Below are positions 14,380-21,094 of a stretch of DNA of 21,094 bases, one piece after another. This stretch comes from CAZJHD01 sp964545855. Its GTDB lineage: Bacteria; Planctomycetota; UBA1135; JACQFD01. The notes under the pieces are model-generated. The model was not told the DNA's origin, did no database searches, and saw only the letters and a list, made by a program, of their open reading frames with translations. The stretch spans positions 1 to 21,094 of the forward strand of contig CAZJHD010000074.1 in the NCBI GenBank assembly GCA_964545855.1, read 5' to 3'. Position numbers and translations under genes: made by a program. Position 1 is the first letter of the stretch; each line of letters begins with the position of its first letter.

Positions 14380-15534
14380 CGCGCGCAGCGGCCGGAAGAA
14401 CGCGCGGAGATCCTCCGCCAGAAGGTCCGGCTCCTCCAGCGCGAGGAAGTGGCCGCCGCGCGGGAGGTCGGTGAATCGGCGCACGTCGTAGTGGCGCTCG
14501 GCCCACTCGCGCGGCGCGCGGTCGATCGGCTCGCGCGTGAGCGCCACGCCGCAGGGGACGCGGATGCGGTCGTCGCGCCCGAGCGACGGCCGGTGGTTCT
14601 GGTTCTCGAAGTAGAGGCGCACCGACGACGCGATCGTGTTCGTGAACCAGTAGAGCGAGAGGTTCGTGAGGAGCTCGTCCTTCGTGAAGCGGCTCTCGAG
14701 GTCGCCGCCGCAGTCGCTCCAGGCGCGGAACTTCTCGACGATCCACGACGCGAGACCGGCGGGCGAGTCGGCGAGGCCGAAGCCGAGGGTCTGGGGCCGC
14801 GTCCGCTGGAGGTGCGTGTACCCGCCCTCCTCCCACTTCCAGCGCTCGCCCAGCTCCACGTAGGCGCGCTCGGCCTCCGTGAGCGGCGCCGAGCCCTCGC
14901 CGAGCCAGGGCGCCAGCACGGCGGTGACGTGGAGGCCGACGAGACGCTCCGCGTGGCGCAGGCCGAGGAACGCCGTCACGCCGGAGCCGATGTCGCCGCC
15001 GTGGGCGGCGAAGCGCGCGAAGCCGAGCCCCTCCATGAGGCGCGCCCAGAGGTCCGCGATCTCGGCGGCGCTCTCGCCGCGGCGGCGGGGCGCGTCGGAG
15101 AACCCGTAGCCCGGGAGCGACGGCACGATCACCTCGAAGGCATCGGCGGGGTCGCCGCCGAAGGCCGCCGGATCGGCGAGACGCGGCGCGAGCTTCGACA
15201 TCTCGAAGAACGTGCTGGGCCAGCCGTGGGTGAGGACGATCGGCAGCGGCGCCGGCCCGCGCCCCGGCAGCCGCGCGAAGTGGAGGCGCCGTCCGTCGAG
15301 GTCGGCCGTCCAATGCGGCCACGCGTTCAGCCGCCGCTCGGCGGCGCGCCAGTCGAAGCGCGTGCGCCAATGGTCGACGAGCGCGCGGAGGTAGGCGCCG
15401 TCGGTGCCGTACTCCCAGCCGGTGTCGCCGGGGGCCTCCGGCGGGCCGTCGGGCCAGCGCGTCGCGGCGAGACGGCGGCGGAGGTCGTCGAGGTCGGCGT
15501 CGGGAACTCGGATCGTGAAGGGGTCGCACCGCAT
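14371..15534 (-). CDS. Epoxide hydrolase, alpha/beta-hydrolase fold
   Basis: A 387-residue soluble enzyme of the microsomal-type epoxide hydrolase group. The N-terminal EHN domain (about 1-110: PFTIRVPDADLDDLRRRLAATRWP) wraps the fold. The oxyanion motif HGWP is at 103-106, the nucleophile Asp181 in HGGDIGSG, and the catalytic His362 in GGHFLALEEP. The cap contains the family's THLQRTRPQTLGFGLADSPAGL segment. These enzymes open epoxides to diols; the true substrate is unknown, and some homologues act as other hydrolases. I chose the ATG at 15534, where family similarity begins; the ATG at 15576 would add 14 unrelated residues inside the promoter region. It is divergent from a CGNR regulator, a pairing I have often seen with alpha/beta-hydrolases, which may control it. 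Confidence 0.92.
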   Translation of the reverse strand: MRCDPFTIRVPDADLDDLRRRLAATRWPDGPPEAPGDTGWEYGTDGAYLRALVDHWRTRFDWRAAERRLNAWPHWTADLDGRRLHFARLPGRGPAPLPIVLTHGWPSTFFEMSKLAPRLADPAAFGGDPADAFEVIVPSLPGYGFSDAPRRRGESAAEIADLWARLMEGLGFARFAAHGGDIGSGVTAFLGLRHAERLVGLHVTAVLAPWLGEGSAPLTEAERAYVELGERWKWEEGGYTHLQRTRPQTLGFGLADSPAGLASWIVEKFRAWSDCGGDLESRFTKDELLTNLSLYWFTNTIASSVRLYFENQNHRPSLGRDDRIRVPCGVALTREPIDRAPREWAERHYDVRRFTDLPRGGHFLALEEPDLLAEDLRAFFRPLRAEA

Positions 15535-15561
15535 GGGGCACCAGTCATTGGCTCGTTCGAC

Positions 15562-15614
15562 GGTTACAGTCTCCATTGCAGCGATAACCTGTCAATGGCA
15601 TATTCACTGGTTAC
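15562..15614. promoter_or_regulatory. Shared promoter/operator region with interleaved inverted repeats
   Basis: For the plus-strand CGNR gene, TTGCAG (15576-15581) and CATATT (15599-15604) are 17 bases apart, placing the transcript start near 15611, about 11 bases before the ATG. On the minus strand a perfect TTGACA (15595-15590) could serve the hydrolase, though I see no good -10. Overlying this are CCATTG (15573-15578)/CAATGG (15593-15598) and GGTTAC (15562-15567)/TAACC (15585-15589), with GGTTAC again at 15609-15614. These repeats could be operators for the CGNR protein. Confidence 0.5.
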
Positions 15615-15621
15615 CTGACCC

Positions 15622-16233
15622 ATGGACCGCCGCTTCGAGCTCGTGGGAGGGCACCCGGCCCTCGACTTCGCCAACACCCTCGAGGGCTCGCGCACGGGCG
15701 AGCGCCGCGAGACGCTCCTCTCCTATGCCGACCTCGCCGCCTGGGCGACCGAGGGCGCGGGCCTCTCGCCCGACCTCTGCGGCGACCTGCTGGCGGAGGC
15801 CTCGCGGCGGCCGGCCGACGCCGCCCGCGTCCTCGACCGCGCGCTCGCCGTGCGCGAGGCCCTCTACCGCGTGCTGGCGGCGCGCCTCCGCGGCCGCGCC
15901 GCCGAGGAGGCCGACCTGGCGGCCGTGAACGACGAGCTCTCCCCCGCCCTCGGGCGGAGCCGCCTCGCGCCCGCCGGCCGCGTCTTCGCGTGGAACCACG
16001 GCGCCGACGCCCGCCGCCTCGACGCGCCCCTGGAGACGGTCGTGCGCTCCGCCGCCGCCCTCCTCACCTCGCCCGACCTCGAGCGCGTGCGCGCGTGCGC
16101 GAGCGCCACCTGCAGCTGGCTCTTCCTCGATCTCTCGCGCAACGGGAGCCGCCGCTGGTGCGACATGCGCGTGTGCGGCAACCGCGCGAAGGCGCGCGCC
16201 CATCGCGCGCGCTCGGCGCGCTCGCGTCGCTGA
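15622..16233 (+). CDS. CGNR zinc-finger regulator with ABATE domain
   Basis: A 203-residue protein with an N-terminal ABATE-type domain (about 5-120, starting FELVGGHPALDFANTLEG) and a C-terminal CGNR zinc finger: Cys159, Cys164, Cys180, Cys185, with CGNR at 185-188, followed by a basic tail (RAKARAHRARSARSRR). These proteins are considered transcriptional regulators, with the CGNR part binding nucleic acid and the ABATE domain possibly sensing a ligand. The ATG at 15622 has no ribosome-binding site and the predicted leader is very short, so translation may be nearly leaderless. It probably controls itself and the divergent epoxide hydrolase; this is inferred from layout. Confidence 0.9.
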   Translation: MDRRFELVGGHPALDFANTLEGSRTGERRETLLSYADLAAWATEGAGLSPDLCGDLLAEASRRPADAARVLDRALAVREALYRVLAARLRGRAAEEADLAAVNDELSPALGRSRLAPAGRVFAWNHGADARRLDAPLETVVRSAAALLTSPDLERVRACASATCSWLFLDLSRNGSRRWCDMRVCGNRAKARAHRARSARSRR

Positions 16234-16242
16234 AACGAGAAA

Positions 16243-16270
16243 GGGCGGAGACCGTCGCCGGCCTCCGCCC
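16243..16270. terminator. Bidirectional terminator hairpin
   Basis: GGGCGGAG (16243-16250) pairs with CTCCGCCC (16263-16270), extended by CC/GG across one mismatch. On the minus strand the stem is followed by a T-rich TTTCTCGTTT, a good intrinsic terminator for the TPR-protein gene. It begins 9 bases beyond the CGNR stop, so it may serve both convergent genes. Confidence 0.65.
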
Positions 16271-16294
16271 CGTCCTTCAGCACATCGAGTCGTG

Positions 16295-16317
16295 CGCGAG
16301 CCGACGAGCGGCTCGCG
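16295..16317. terminator. Perfect 9-bp stem hairpin
   Basis: CGCGAGCCG (16295-16303) and CGGCTCGCG (16309-16317) form a perfect stem with a 5-base loop, 6 bases beyond the stop of the minus-strand TPR-protein gene. There is no T-run directly after it; it may stabilise the 3' end ahead of the terminator at 16243-16270. Confidence 0.45.
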
Positions 16318-16323
16318 TGTTCG

Positions 16324-17274
16324 TCACTTGCCGCCGGCGCCGGAGGCCGGGGCCTCCGTCTTCGGGGCGACCGCCTTCGGAGCCGGCTCCTTGGGTGCCT
16401 CCGGCTTCGCGGCGGCCTCCGAGAGCGCAGGGCGGATCGGCGCGCCGCGCTGGGCCTTCGCCGCGAGCGTGGCCTCGGCGGCGCGCTTCGCCGCCGCGGC
16501 GACCTCGATCACGTCGGCGTCGGACATCTGGGAGACCTTCTCGTGCATCACCGAGAAGCTGCCGTCGTCCGGCCGGATCTGTCGGGCGGCCTCGATCTGC
16601 GCGAGGGCGGCGGCCTTGTCGGCGCGCATCAAGTGCACCTGCGCGATGTCGAGGTGGAGCTGCGCCTTCGACTCATCGGGGATCTTGCCGCGCAGCGCCT
16701 GCTCGTAGAACGAGAGCGCGGAGGCGGTCTCGCCCTCCTGGGCCGCCTGCTCGGCGCGCGCGGCCGCGACGATCGTCGCCTCCGTGAGGCGGCTGTCGAC
16801 GATCTCGGCCTTCGTGACCTCGAGGTAGGGCACGCCCTTGAAGACGTCGCGCACCACGGCCGTCACGCGGATCCGGTCGTAGATCTTCGCCTCGAGGAGC
16901 GTGCGCCGCATGGGCGCGCCGCGGTCGACGAAGAAGAGCGGATGGTCGTTCAGGTAGTCCTCGCGGTGCCAGAGCGACTGCTCGCCGCCCCAGGCGGCGA
17001 AGGAGAGATAGCCGTCGGCGGAGAACCGCGTGAAGAACGGGTTCTTCGCGTGCCGCAACTCGTGGAACTGGATCTCCATCTGCACCGGGAGGTCGCGATA
17101 GGACTCCGGGTTCTTGCGGACGGAGGTGAGCGTGTGCGGCTTCACCGACGTGAAGATCCTGAAGAACGAGTCGTTCCTCGCGAACGAGTCGGTGGGCTTC
17201 TCGGGGATGTCCGGGTGCTGGGCGAGCGCGATTCCGGAGACGAGCACGAGAGCGAGCGGGAGCACGGGCTTCAT
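16324..17274 (-). CDS. Exported TPR-like protein, function unknown
   Basis: A 316-residue protein with a signal peptide (hydrophobic residues 4-18, cleavage probably after Ala-Leu-Ala). The first domain (about 45-165) looks OB-fold-like, running from ESYRDLPVQMEIQFHEL to YDRIRVTAVVRDVFKGVPYLEV, which resembles bacterial exported OB-domain proteins. Two helical TPR-like repeats follow (about 170-240: ASALSFYEQALRGKIPDES, AQLHLDIAQVHLMRADKAAALAQIEAARQIRPDD). The tail is an Ala/Lys/Pro/Glu-rich low-complexity stretch ending at residue 316. A role in envelope assembly or protein interaction is possible but unproven. The ATG at 17274 is chosen by the signal peptide; the ribosome-binding site is weak. 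It is divergent from the CotH gene. Confidence 0.82.
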   Translation of the reverse strand: MKPVLPLALVLVSGIALAQHPDIPEKPTDSFARNDSFFRIFTSVKPHTLTSVRKNPESYRDLPVQMEIQFHELRHAKNPFFTRFSADGYLSFAAWGGEQSLWHREDYLNDHPLFFVDRGAPMRRTLLEAKIYDRIRVTAVVRDVFKGVPYLEVTKAEIVDSRLTEATIVAAARAEQAAQEGETASALSFYEQALRGKIPDESKAQLHLDIAQVHLMRADKAAALAQIEAARQIRPDDGSFSVMHEKVSQMSDADVIEVAAAAKRAAEATLAAKAQRGAPIRPALSEAAAKPEAPKEPAPKAVAPKTEAPASGAGGK

Positions 17275-17292
17275 GGGGATCTCTACCGCGGA

Positions 17293-17307
17293 GAGGACGG
17301 CGTCCTC
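17293..17307. promoter_or_regulatory. Odd-centred palindrome upstream of TPR-protein gene
   Basis: GAGGACG and CGTCCTC flank a single G (17300), giving a perfect 15-base dyad 19 bases upstream of the ATG at 17274. It may be an operator or a leader-RNA hairpin; no repressor is identifiable. Confidence 0.35.
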
Positions 17308-17319
17308 GAGAGGGCTGAA

Positions 17320-17337
17320 CCGGGCGGGACCGCCCGG
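17320..17337. promoter_or_regulatory. GC-rich palindrome between divergent genes
   Basis: CCGGGCGG (17320-17327) and CCGCCCGG (17330-17337) form a perfect dyad with a 2-base centre. It lies in the 230-base gap between the TPR-protein and CotH genes, which otherwise shows no clear promoter. High GC makes such dyads easier to find by chance. Confidence 0.35.
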
Positions 17338-17504
17338 GGGGACGCCCGACGCATCGGCCGAGGCCGAGCCGCGACTTGAGCGTCCTGGGCCACGATTCGC
17401 GACGCGTCCCCGAACGTCTCCGCGGAGCGCCTTCCCAGCTCGGAGACCCCGCGGTACCGTCGCTCCGCCCCGCGCCCCGCCGGGCGCCCACCGCCGGAGG
17501 TGCC

Positions 17505-20500
17505 ATGCGATTCCTCCAAGGTCTCTCGGTCGCCACCTCGGTGCTCCTTCTCTCGGGAGGGATCGCCGCTCAATCGCTCCTGTGGCGCGTCAACTGCGGC
17601 GGAGGCGCCGAACCGGCGCCCTCGGGACCGCCGTTCCTGCCGGACGTCCCGCTCGCGCCGGGCGGGAGCTACGGGTACCTGCAGGGCTCCGCCGTCGCGT
17701 CGCTACTCCCGATCGGCGGAGCGTCGAACTCCCACGCGGCCGTCCACCGGACGGCGCGCGTCGGATGGCGCTCCTACGCCTTCGACGTCCCGAACGGCCC
17801 GTACATCGTGAGACTCCACTTCGCGGAGGTGGATCCGGCCGTCGCTGGACCGGGGCAGCGCCGCTTCGGCGTTCAAATCGAAGGCGCGACGATCCTCGAC
17901 TCCTTCGACGTCGCTGCGCTGGTGGGGACCCACTACGCCGTCGAGATGGTCGTCCCGGTGAACGTCGCCGACGGCCGCCTCGAGATCTCGTCGATCCTCG
18001 TGCAGGACCCGGCGCTCCTGAACGCGATCGAGGTCTGGTCCTGGCCCCCCGACGGCGATCCCCCCGCGCCGCCCTCGGGCCTCGTGGCGAAGCCGGGGAC
18101 GCTGCGCAACATCGTCGCCTGGGACGCGGCGCCGGACGCCGACGTGGCCGGCTGGATCGTCGATCGGTCGAGCGCGCCCGGCGGCCCCTGGACCTCGATT
18201 CCCCTCGGCTCCGCGACACCGACGCGCTTCCTCGACCAGGGAGCGTCGACCTCGAGCCCGACCTGGTATCGCGTTCGCGCGGTCGACGCCTTCGGGAACG
18301 TGGGCGCGCCGAGCTTCGAGGTCTCGGCGCAGGCGCGCACGGAGAGCGCGTCCCCGCTGCGGAGCTACGCGCTCACGATCGATCCGGCGCAGTGGGCGAT
18401 CCTCGATGCGACCTTCCAGAGCGATCCGAAGTTCACGATCCCCGCCGTCTTCTCCCACGGCGGCTCCTCCTGGAACGTGCAGGTCCGCTACCGCGGCGCC
18501 AACTCGAAGCGCTACTCGAAGAAGAGCTGGAACGTGAAGCTCCCCTCGACGCAGCTCTTCGAAGGGCGCGAGGAGCTGAATCTGAAGGCCCACTTCGACG
18601 ACTTCTCGACGCTCCGCCAGGAGGTCGCGATCCGGCTCCTCGCCGGCGCGGGCCACGCGACGGGAGGCTCCACGCGCTGCCGCCTCTCGATCAATGGCGT
18701 CGATCGCGGCCTCTTCGAGGACATCGAGGAGATCGACGAGCACTGGCTCGCCGCCCAAGGCATCGACGCCGGTGCGAGCCTCTACAAGCTCGATGCGAAC
18801 CTCGCGCTCCTGCCGTCGCCCGCCGACTACGCGGTCTACTACTCGAAGAAGACGAACGAGGCGACGGGCAACGCCGACCTGATCGAGCTGATCGAGCTCC
18901 TCCACGCGACGCCGGCGCCGTTCCTCGCGCGCGTCCTCGCGGATCGAATCGACGTCGACGCGTACCTCGGCTACCTGGCGGTCCTCGGCTGGGTCTCCGA
19001 TCCGGACTCGATCGGCCACAACGCCTACCTCGTCCACGACCTCGCGCTCGGGCGCTGGCAGTACGTGGCCTGGGACAACGACCTCTCCTTCGGCGGCTTC
19101 CCGCTGCAGACGACCCTCGAGACCGACTACGCGGTCGATTTCGGCGCGGAGACGTCTCCCGACGCTCCTCTCGTCGGCGTGAACCACCTCAAGTCGAAGG
19201 TGCTCTCCGTGCCGGAGCTCCGGTGGCGCTACTGCGAGAAGCTGAAGGCGCTCATGGAGGATCTCGTGTCGCCGCCGTCGATCGACCCGATGATCGCCGG
19301 GGCCCACGCGCTCGTGCAGCAGGACGGCCTCGCCGACGTCGAGAAGTGGGGCTGGGAGTCGGATGCGCTCTTCCTGCTCGGACCGCCCCTGCTGCAGGCG
19401 TTCGGCCCCGCTCGGTCCGCGTTCCTGCAGGGCGCGATCGCCGCCTACCAGCCGGCCGCGGCGCCGACGCTCGTCTGGATCAACGAGGTGCTCGCCGACA
19501 ACGCCACGGGCGACGCCGACGAGCACGGCGAGCACGAGCCCTGGATCGAGCTCCACAACGCGACGGCGCAGACCGTCGACGTGGGTGCGATGGTCCTGAC
19601 GGACGACTTGGGAACGCCGCTGAAGTACCGGATCCCCGCCGGCACGGCGATCGGCCCCTTCGGCTCGCTCCGGATCTGGGCGGACGGGCAGTTCTCCGAC
19701 GGTCCGCTGCACACTCCCTTCCGTCTCGAGCCCGCGGGCGGCGAGATCGGCCTCTTCGCGCCCGATGGCGCGACGCTGCTCGACTTCGCCCACTTCCGCG
19801 GCCTCGTCCCCGACGTGTCCTGGGGGCGCGTGCCCGACGGGGGCGCGTTCTTCCGGCTCCTCGGCACGCCCACGCCCGGCGCTCCGAACGACGCGACGGG
19901 GAACCTCCCTCCGGCGATCTCCTGGGTGGAGGTGACGCCGTCCCTCCCGCTCGCGGGCGCGGCGGCGACGATCACGTGCAAGGTCGTCGATGCGGATGCG
20001 CTCGCCTTCGTGCGCCTCCACTGGCGCACGCTCGGCGGAGGCTTCTCGACGGCCGCGATGTCTCCCCTCCCCGGGAGCCGCTACGGCGCGACGATCCCGG
20101 GACAGCCCGCCGGCGTCACCGTCGAGTTCTGGATCGAGGCGCAGGACGCCGACGGAAAGGCGGCGATGCATCCGCCCCACGCGCCGGACGATCTCCATGC
20201 GTACACGACGGCCGCGCCCGCCGCCGGGCCGCTCCGCGTGAACGAGATCCTCGCCGACAATCAGCTCTCGCCGACGGACGAGGCGGGCGACCACGACGAT
20301 TGGATCGAGGTCCACAACACGGGCGACCAGGTCGCCGATCTCACGGGTCTCTACCTCTCCGACAGCTTCGCCAACCCGAAGAAGTGGGCGTTCCCCGCCG
20401 GCACGACGATCCCCCCGAAGGGGACGATCCTCGTGTGGGCCGACGACGAGCCCGGCGAGGGACCGCTCCACGCGACCTTCAAGCTCTCGAAGTCCGGCGA

Positions 20501-21023
20501 GGAGGTGGGGCTGTTCGACTCCGACGCGCGAGGGAACGCGCTCCTCCACGGCTTCGCGTTCGGCCCGCAGGCGACCGACGTCTCGCTCGGTCTGCTGCCC
20601 GACGGCGGCGGAGCCCTCGTGCATCTCCTCGACACGACGCCCGGCGCCGCGAACGTGCCGCCCCCGGGCTCCCACGTGCGCTACGCGTCGACGCCGCCGA
20701 CCCCGGCGACGCCGAAGCTGACGGCGCTCGGCCCGGCGGTCCTGGGGCAGGTCGCGACCTTCCAGCTCGACGGCGCGGCGGCGTCGTCGGTCGTCGCGCT
20801 CGTGCATGGCACGTCGCCGCTCGTGCTGAGCCTCCCCGGCCTCGGCGTGCTGCTGCTGTTGCCGGAGGTCTACGAGCTCGGCGCGACGGACGCCTCCGGC
20901 GCCGCGACGATCGGCCTCGCGCTCCCGAGCGATCCCGTCTTCGCGGGCCTCGCGTTCTACACGCAGGCCTTCGTGGACGGCGCGGGGCTCACGCCGGCCG
21001 TCGCCTCGACGATCGCGCCCTGA
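17505..21023 (+). CDS. Secreted malectin/CotH-kinase/lamin-tail multidomain protein
   Basis: A 1172-residue exported protein. A signal peptide (residues 1-22) is followed by a malectin-like carbohydrate-binding domain (about 25-170; VGWRSYAFDVPNGPYIVRLHFAEV), a fibronectin-III-like domain (about 185-275), and a CotH-type kinase domain (about 284-650) with YRGANSKRYSKKSWNVKL, LNLKAHFDDFSTLRQEVA, GLFEDIEEIDEHWL and YVAWDNDLSFGG. Then come a lamin-tail domain (about 655-797), an Ig-like segment (about 800-895), a second lamin-tail domain (about 908-1050) and a C-terminal Ala/Gly/Leu-rich module (about 1055-1172). CotH kinases phosphorylate secreted or spore-coat proteins; the substrate here is unknown. 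The architecture is typical of Planctomycetes and related environmental bacteria. GGAGG lies 4 bases before the ATG at 17505. It is divergent from the TPR-protein gene. Confidence 0.93.
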   Translation: MRFLQGLSVATSVLLLSGGIAAQSLLWRVNCGGGAEPAPSGPPFLPDVPLAPGGSYGYLQGSAVASLLPIGGASNSHAAVHRTARVGWRSYAFDVPNGPYIVRLHFAEVDPAVAGPGQRRFGVQIEGATILDSFDVAALVGTHYAVEMVVPVNVADGRLEISSILVQDPALLNAIEVWSWPPDGDPPAPPSGLVAKPGTLRNIVAWDAAPDADVAGWIVDRSSAPGGPWTSIPLGSATPTRFLDQGASTSSPTWYRVRAVDAFGNVGAPSFEVSAQARTESASPLRSYALTIDPAQWAILDATFQSDPKFTIPAVFSHGGSSWNVQVRYRGANSKRYSKKSWNVKLPSTQLFEGREELNLKAHFDDFSTLRQEVAIRLLAGAGHATGGSTRCRLSINGVDRGLFEDIEEIDEHWLAAQGIDAGASLYKLDANLALLPSPADYAVYYSKKTNEATGNADLIELIELLHATPAPFLARVLADRIDVDAYLGYLAVLGWVSDPDSIGHNAYLVHDLALGRWQYVAWDNDLSFGGFPLQTTLETDYAVDFGAETSPDAPLVGVNHLKSKVLSVPELRWRYCEKLKALMEDLVSPPSIDPMIAGAHALVQQDGLADVEKWGWESDALFLLGPPLLQAFGPARSAFLQGAIAAYQPAAAPTLVWINEVLADNATGDADEHGEHEPWIELHNATAQTVDVGAMVLTDDLGTPLKYRIPAGTAIGPFGSLRIWADGQFSDGPLHTPFRLEPAGGEIGLFAPDGATLLDFAHFRGLVPDVSWGRVPDGGAFFRLLGTPTPGAPNDATGNLPPAISWVEVTPSLPLAGAAATITCKVVDADALAFVRLHWRTLGGGFSTAAMSPLPGSRYGATIPGQPAGVTVEFWIEAQDADGKAAMHPPHAPDDLHAYTTAAPAAGPLRVNEILADNQLSPTDEAGDHDDWIEVHNTGDQVADLTGLYLSDSFANPKKWAFPAGTTIPPKGTILVWADDEPGEGPLHATFKLSKSGEEVGLFDSDARGNALLHGFAFGPQATDVSLGLLPDGGGALVHLLDTTPGAANVPPPGSHVRYASTPPTPATPKLTALGPAVLGQVATFQLDGAAASSVVALVHGTSPLVLSLPGLGVLLLLPEVYELGATDASGAATIGLALPSDPVFAGLAFYTQAFVDGAGLTPAVASTIAP

Positions 21024-21034
21024 TGGGGTGATCT

Positions 21035-21065
21035 CCCGGGAAAGGGGTCTGACCCCATTCCCGGG
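21035..21065. terminator. Strong palindrome after CotH gene, REP-like
   Basis: CCCGGGAA (21035-21042) pairs with TTCCCGGG (21058-21065), and inside it GGGGT pairs with ACCCC around a CTG loop, leaving one A/A mismatch. The stem follows the CotH stop by 11 bases, so it is probably the terminator. The core GGGGTCTGACCCC is also a motif I recognise as repeated in many environmental genomes, so it may be a dispersed palindrome. The remaining 29 bases hold a short inexact repeat of GGCCGAACG. Confidence 0.6.
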
Positions 21066-21094
21066 CCGAACGCCCCTACGGCCCGAACGGCAGC

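Noticed and set aside
15535..15576. A longer epoxide hydrolase starting at the ATG at 15576
   Set aside because: The extra 14 residues match nothing in the family and lie within the promoter repeats.
17703..20807. A 1034-codon minus-strand frame opposite the CotH gene, with a similar plus-strand frame in another phase
   Set aside because: Both are Arg/Ala/Asp-rich shadows of the CotH protein, with no recognisable motif or ribosome-binding site.
1..21094. tRNA, rRNA, CRISPR arrays or insertion-sequence transposases
   Set aside because: I saw no regularly spaced repeats, tRNA-like cloverleaf or transposase motif in the window.

Overview
The window is very GC-rich chromosomal DNA (third codon positions almost all G or C) from an environmental bacterium. 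The large secreted malectin-CotH-lamin-tail protein with its alanine/glycine-rich C-terminal module, and an integron whose integrase points the same way as its cassettes, both fit a planctomycete-like organism. That placement is an inference from gene types, not a phylogeny.

Left part (150-7150, minus strand): a tightly packed run read as recN -> manA -> RsuA/RluB-type pseudouridine synthase -> double-domain M16 zinc peptidase -> small lipoprotein. The manA/pseudouridine synthase and pseudouridine synthase/M16 pairs overlap by 4 bases (GTGA and ATGA), so translational coupling is likely. Divergent from recN is a CPA2-type cation:proton antiporter (7252-9318, plus).

Middle part (about 9400-12870, minus strand): a small chromosomal integron, the most notable element here. 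A 250-codon reading frame (12116-12868) is an integron integrase (IntI) that keeps its start region, the IntI-specific patch and the HxxR, His and Tyr residues, but has lost about 140 internal residues, including the first catalytic Arg. Downstream in the same direction come a presumed attI region and three cassette genes: a cupin, a class I SAM methyltransferase and a secreted DUF6265-type protein. Two 60-bp attC sites (11310-11369 and 10431-10490; 52 of 60 bases identical, both with RYYYAAC/GTTRRRY cores) separate the cassettes, and a decayed attC-like half-site lies just after the third gene. Base composition is visibly less GC-rich at about 10400-12000 than on either side.

Right part: a ChrA-type chromate transporter (13023-14357, plus) convergent with an epoxide hydrolase (14371-15534, minus). 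The hydrolase is divergent from a CGNR zinc-finger/ABATE regulator (15622-16233, plus) across a short promoter region with interleaved inverted repeats. After two hairpins comes a secreted TPR-like protein (16324-17274, minus), divergent from the 1172-residue CotH/malectin/lamin-tail protein (17505-21023, plus), which is followed by a strong palindrome at the right edge.
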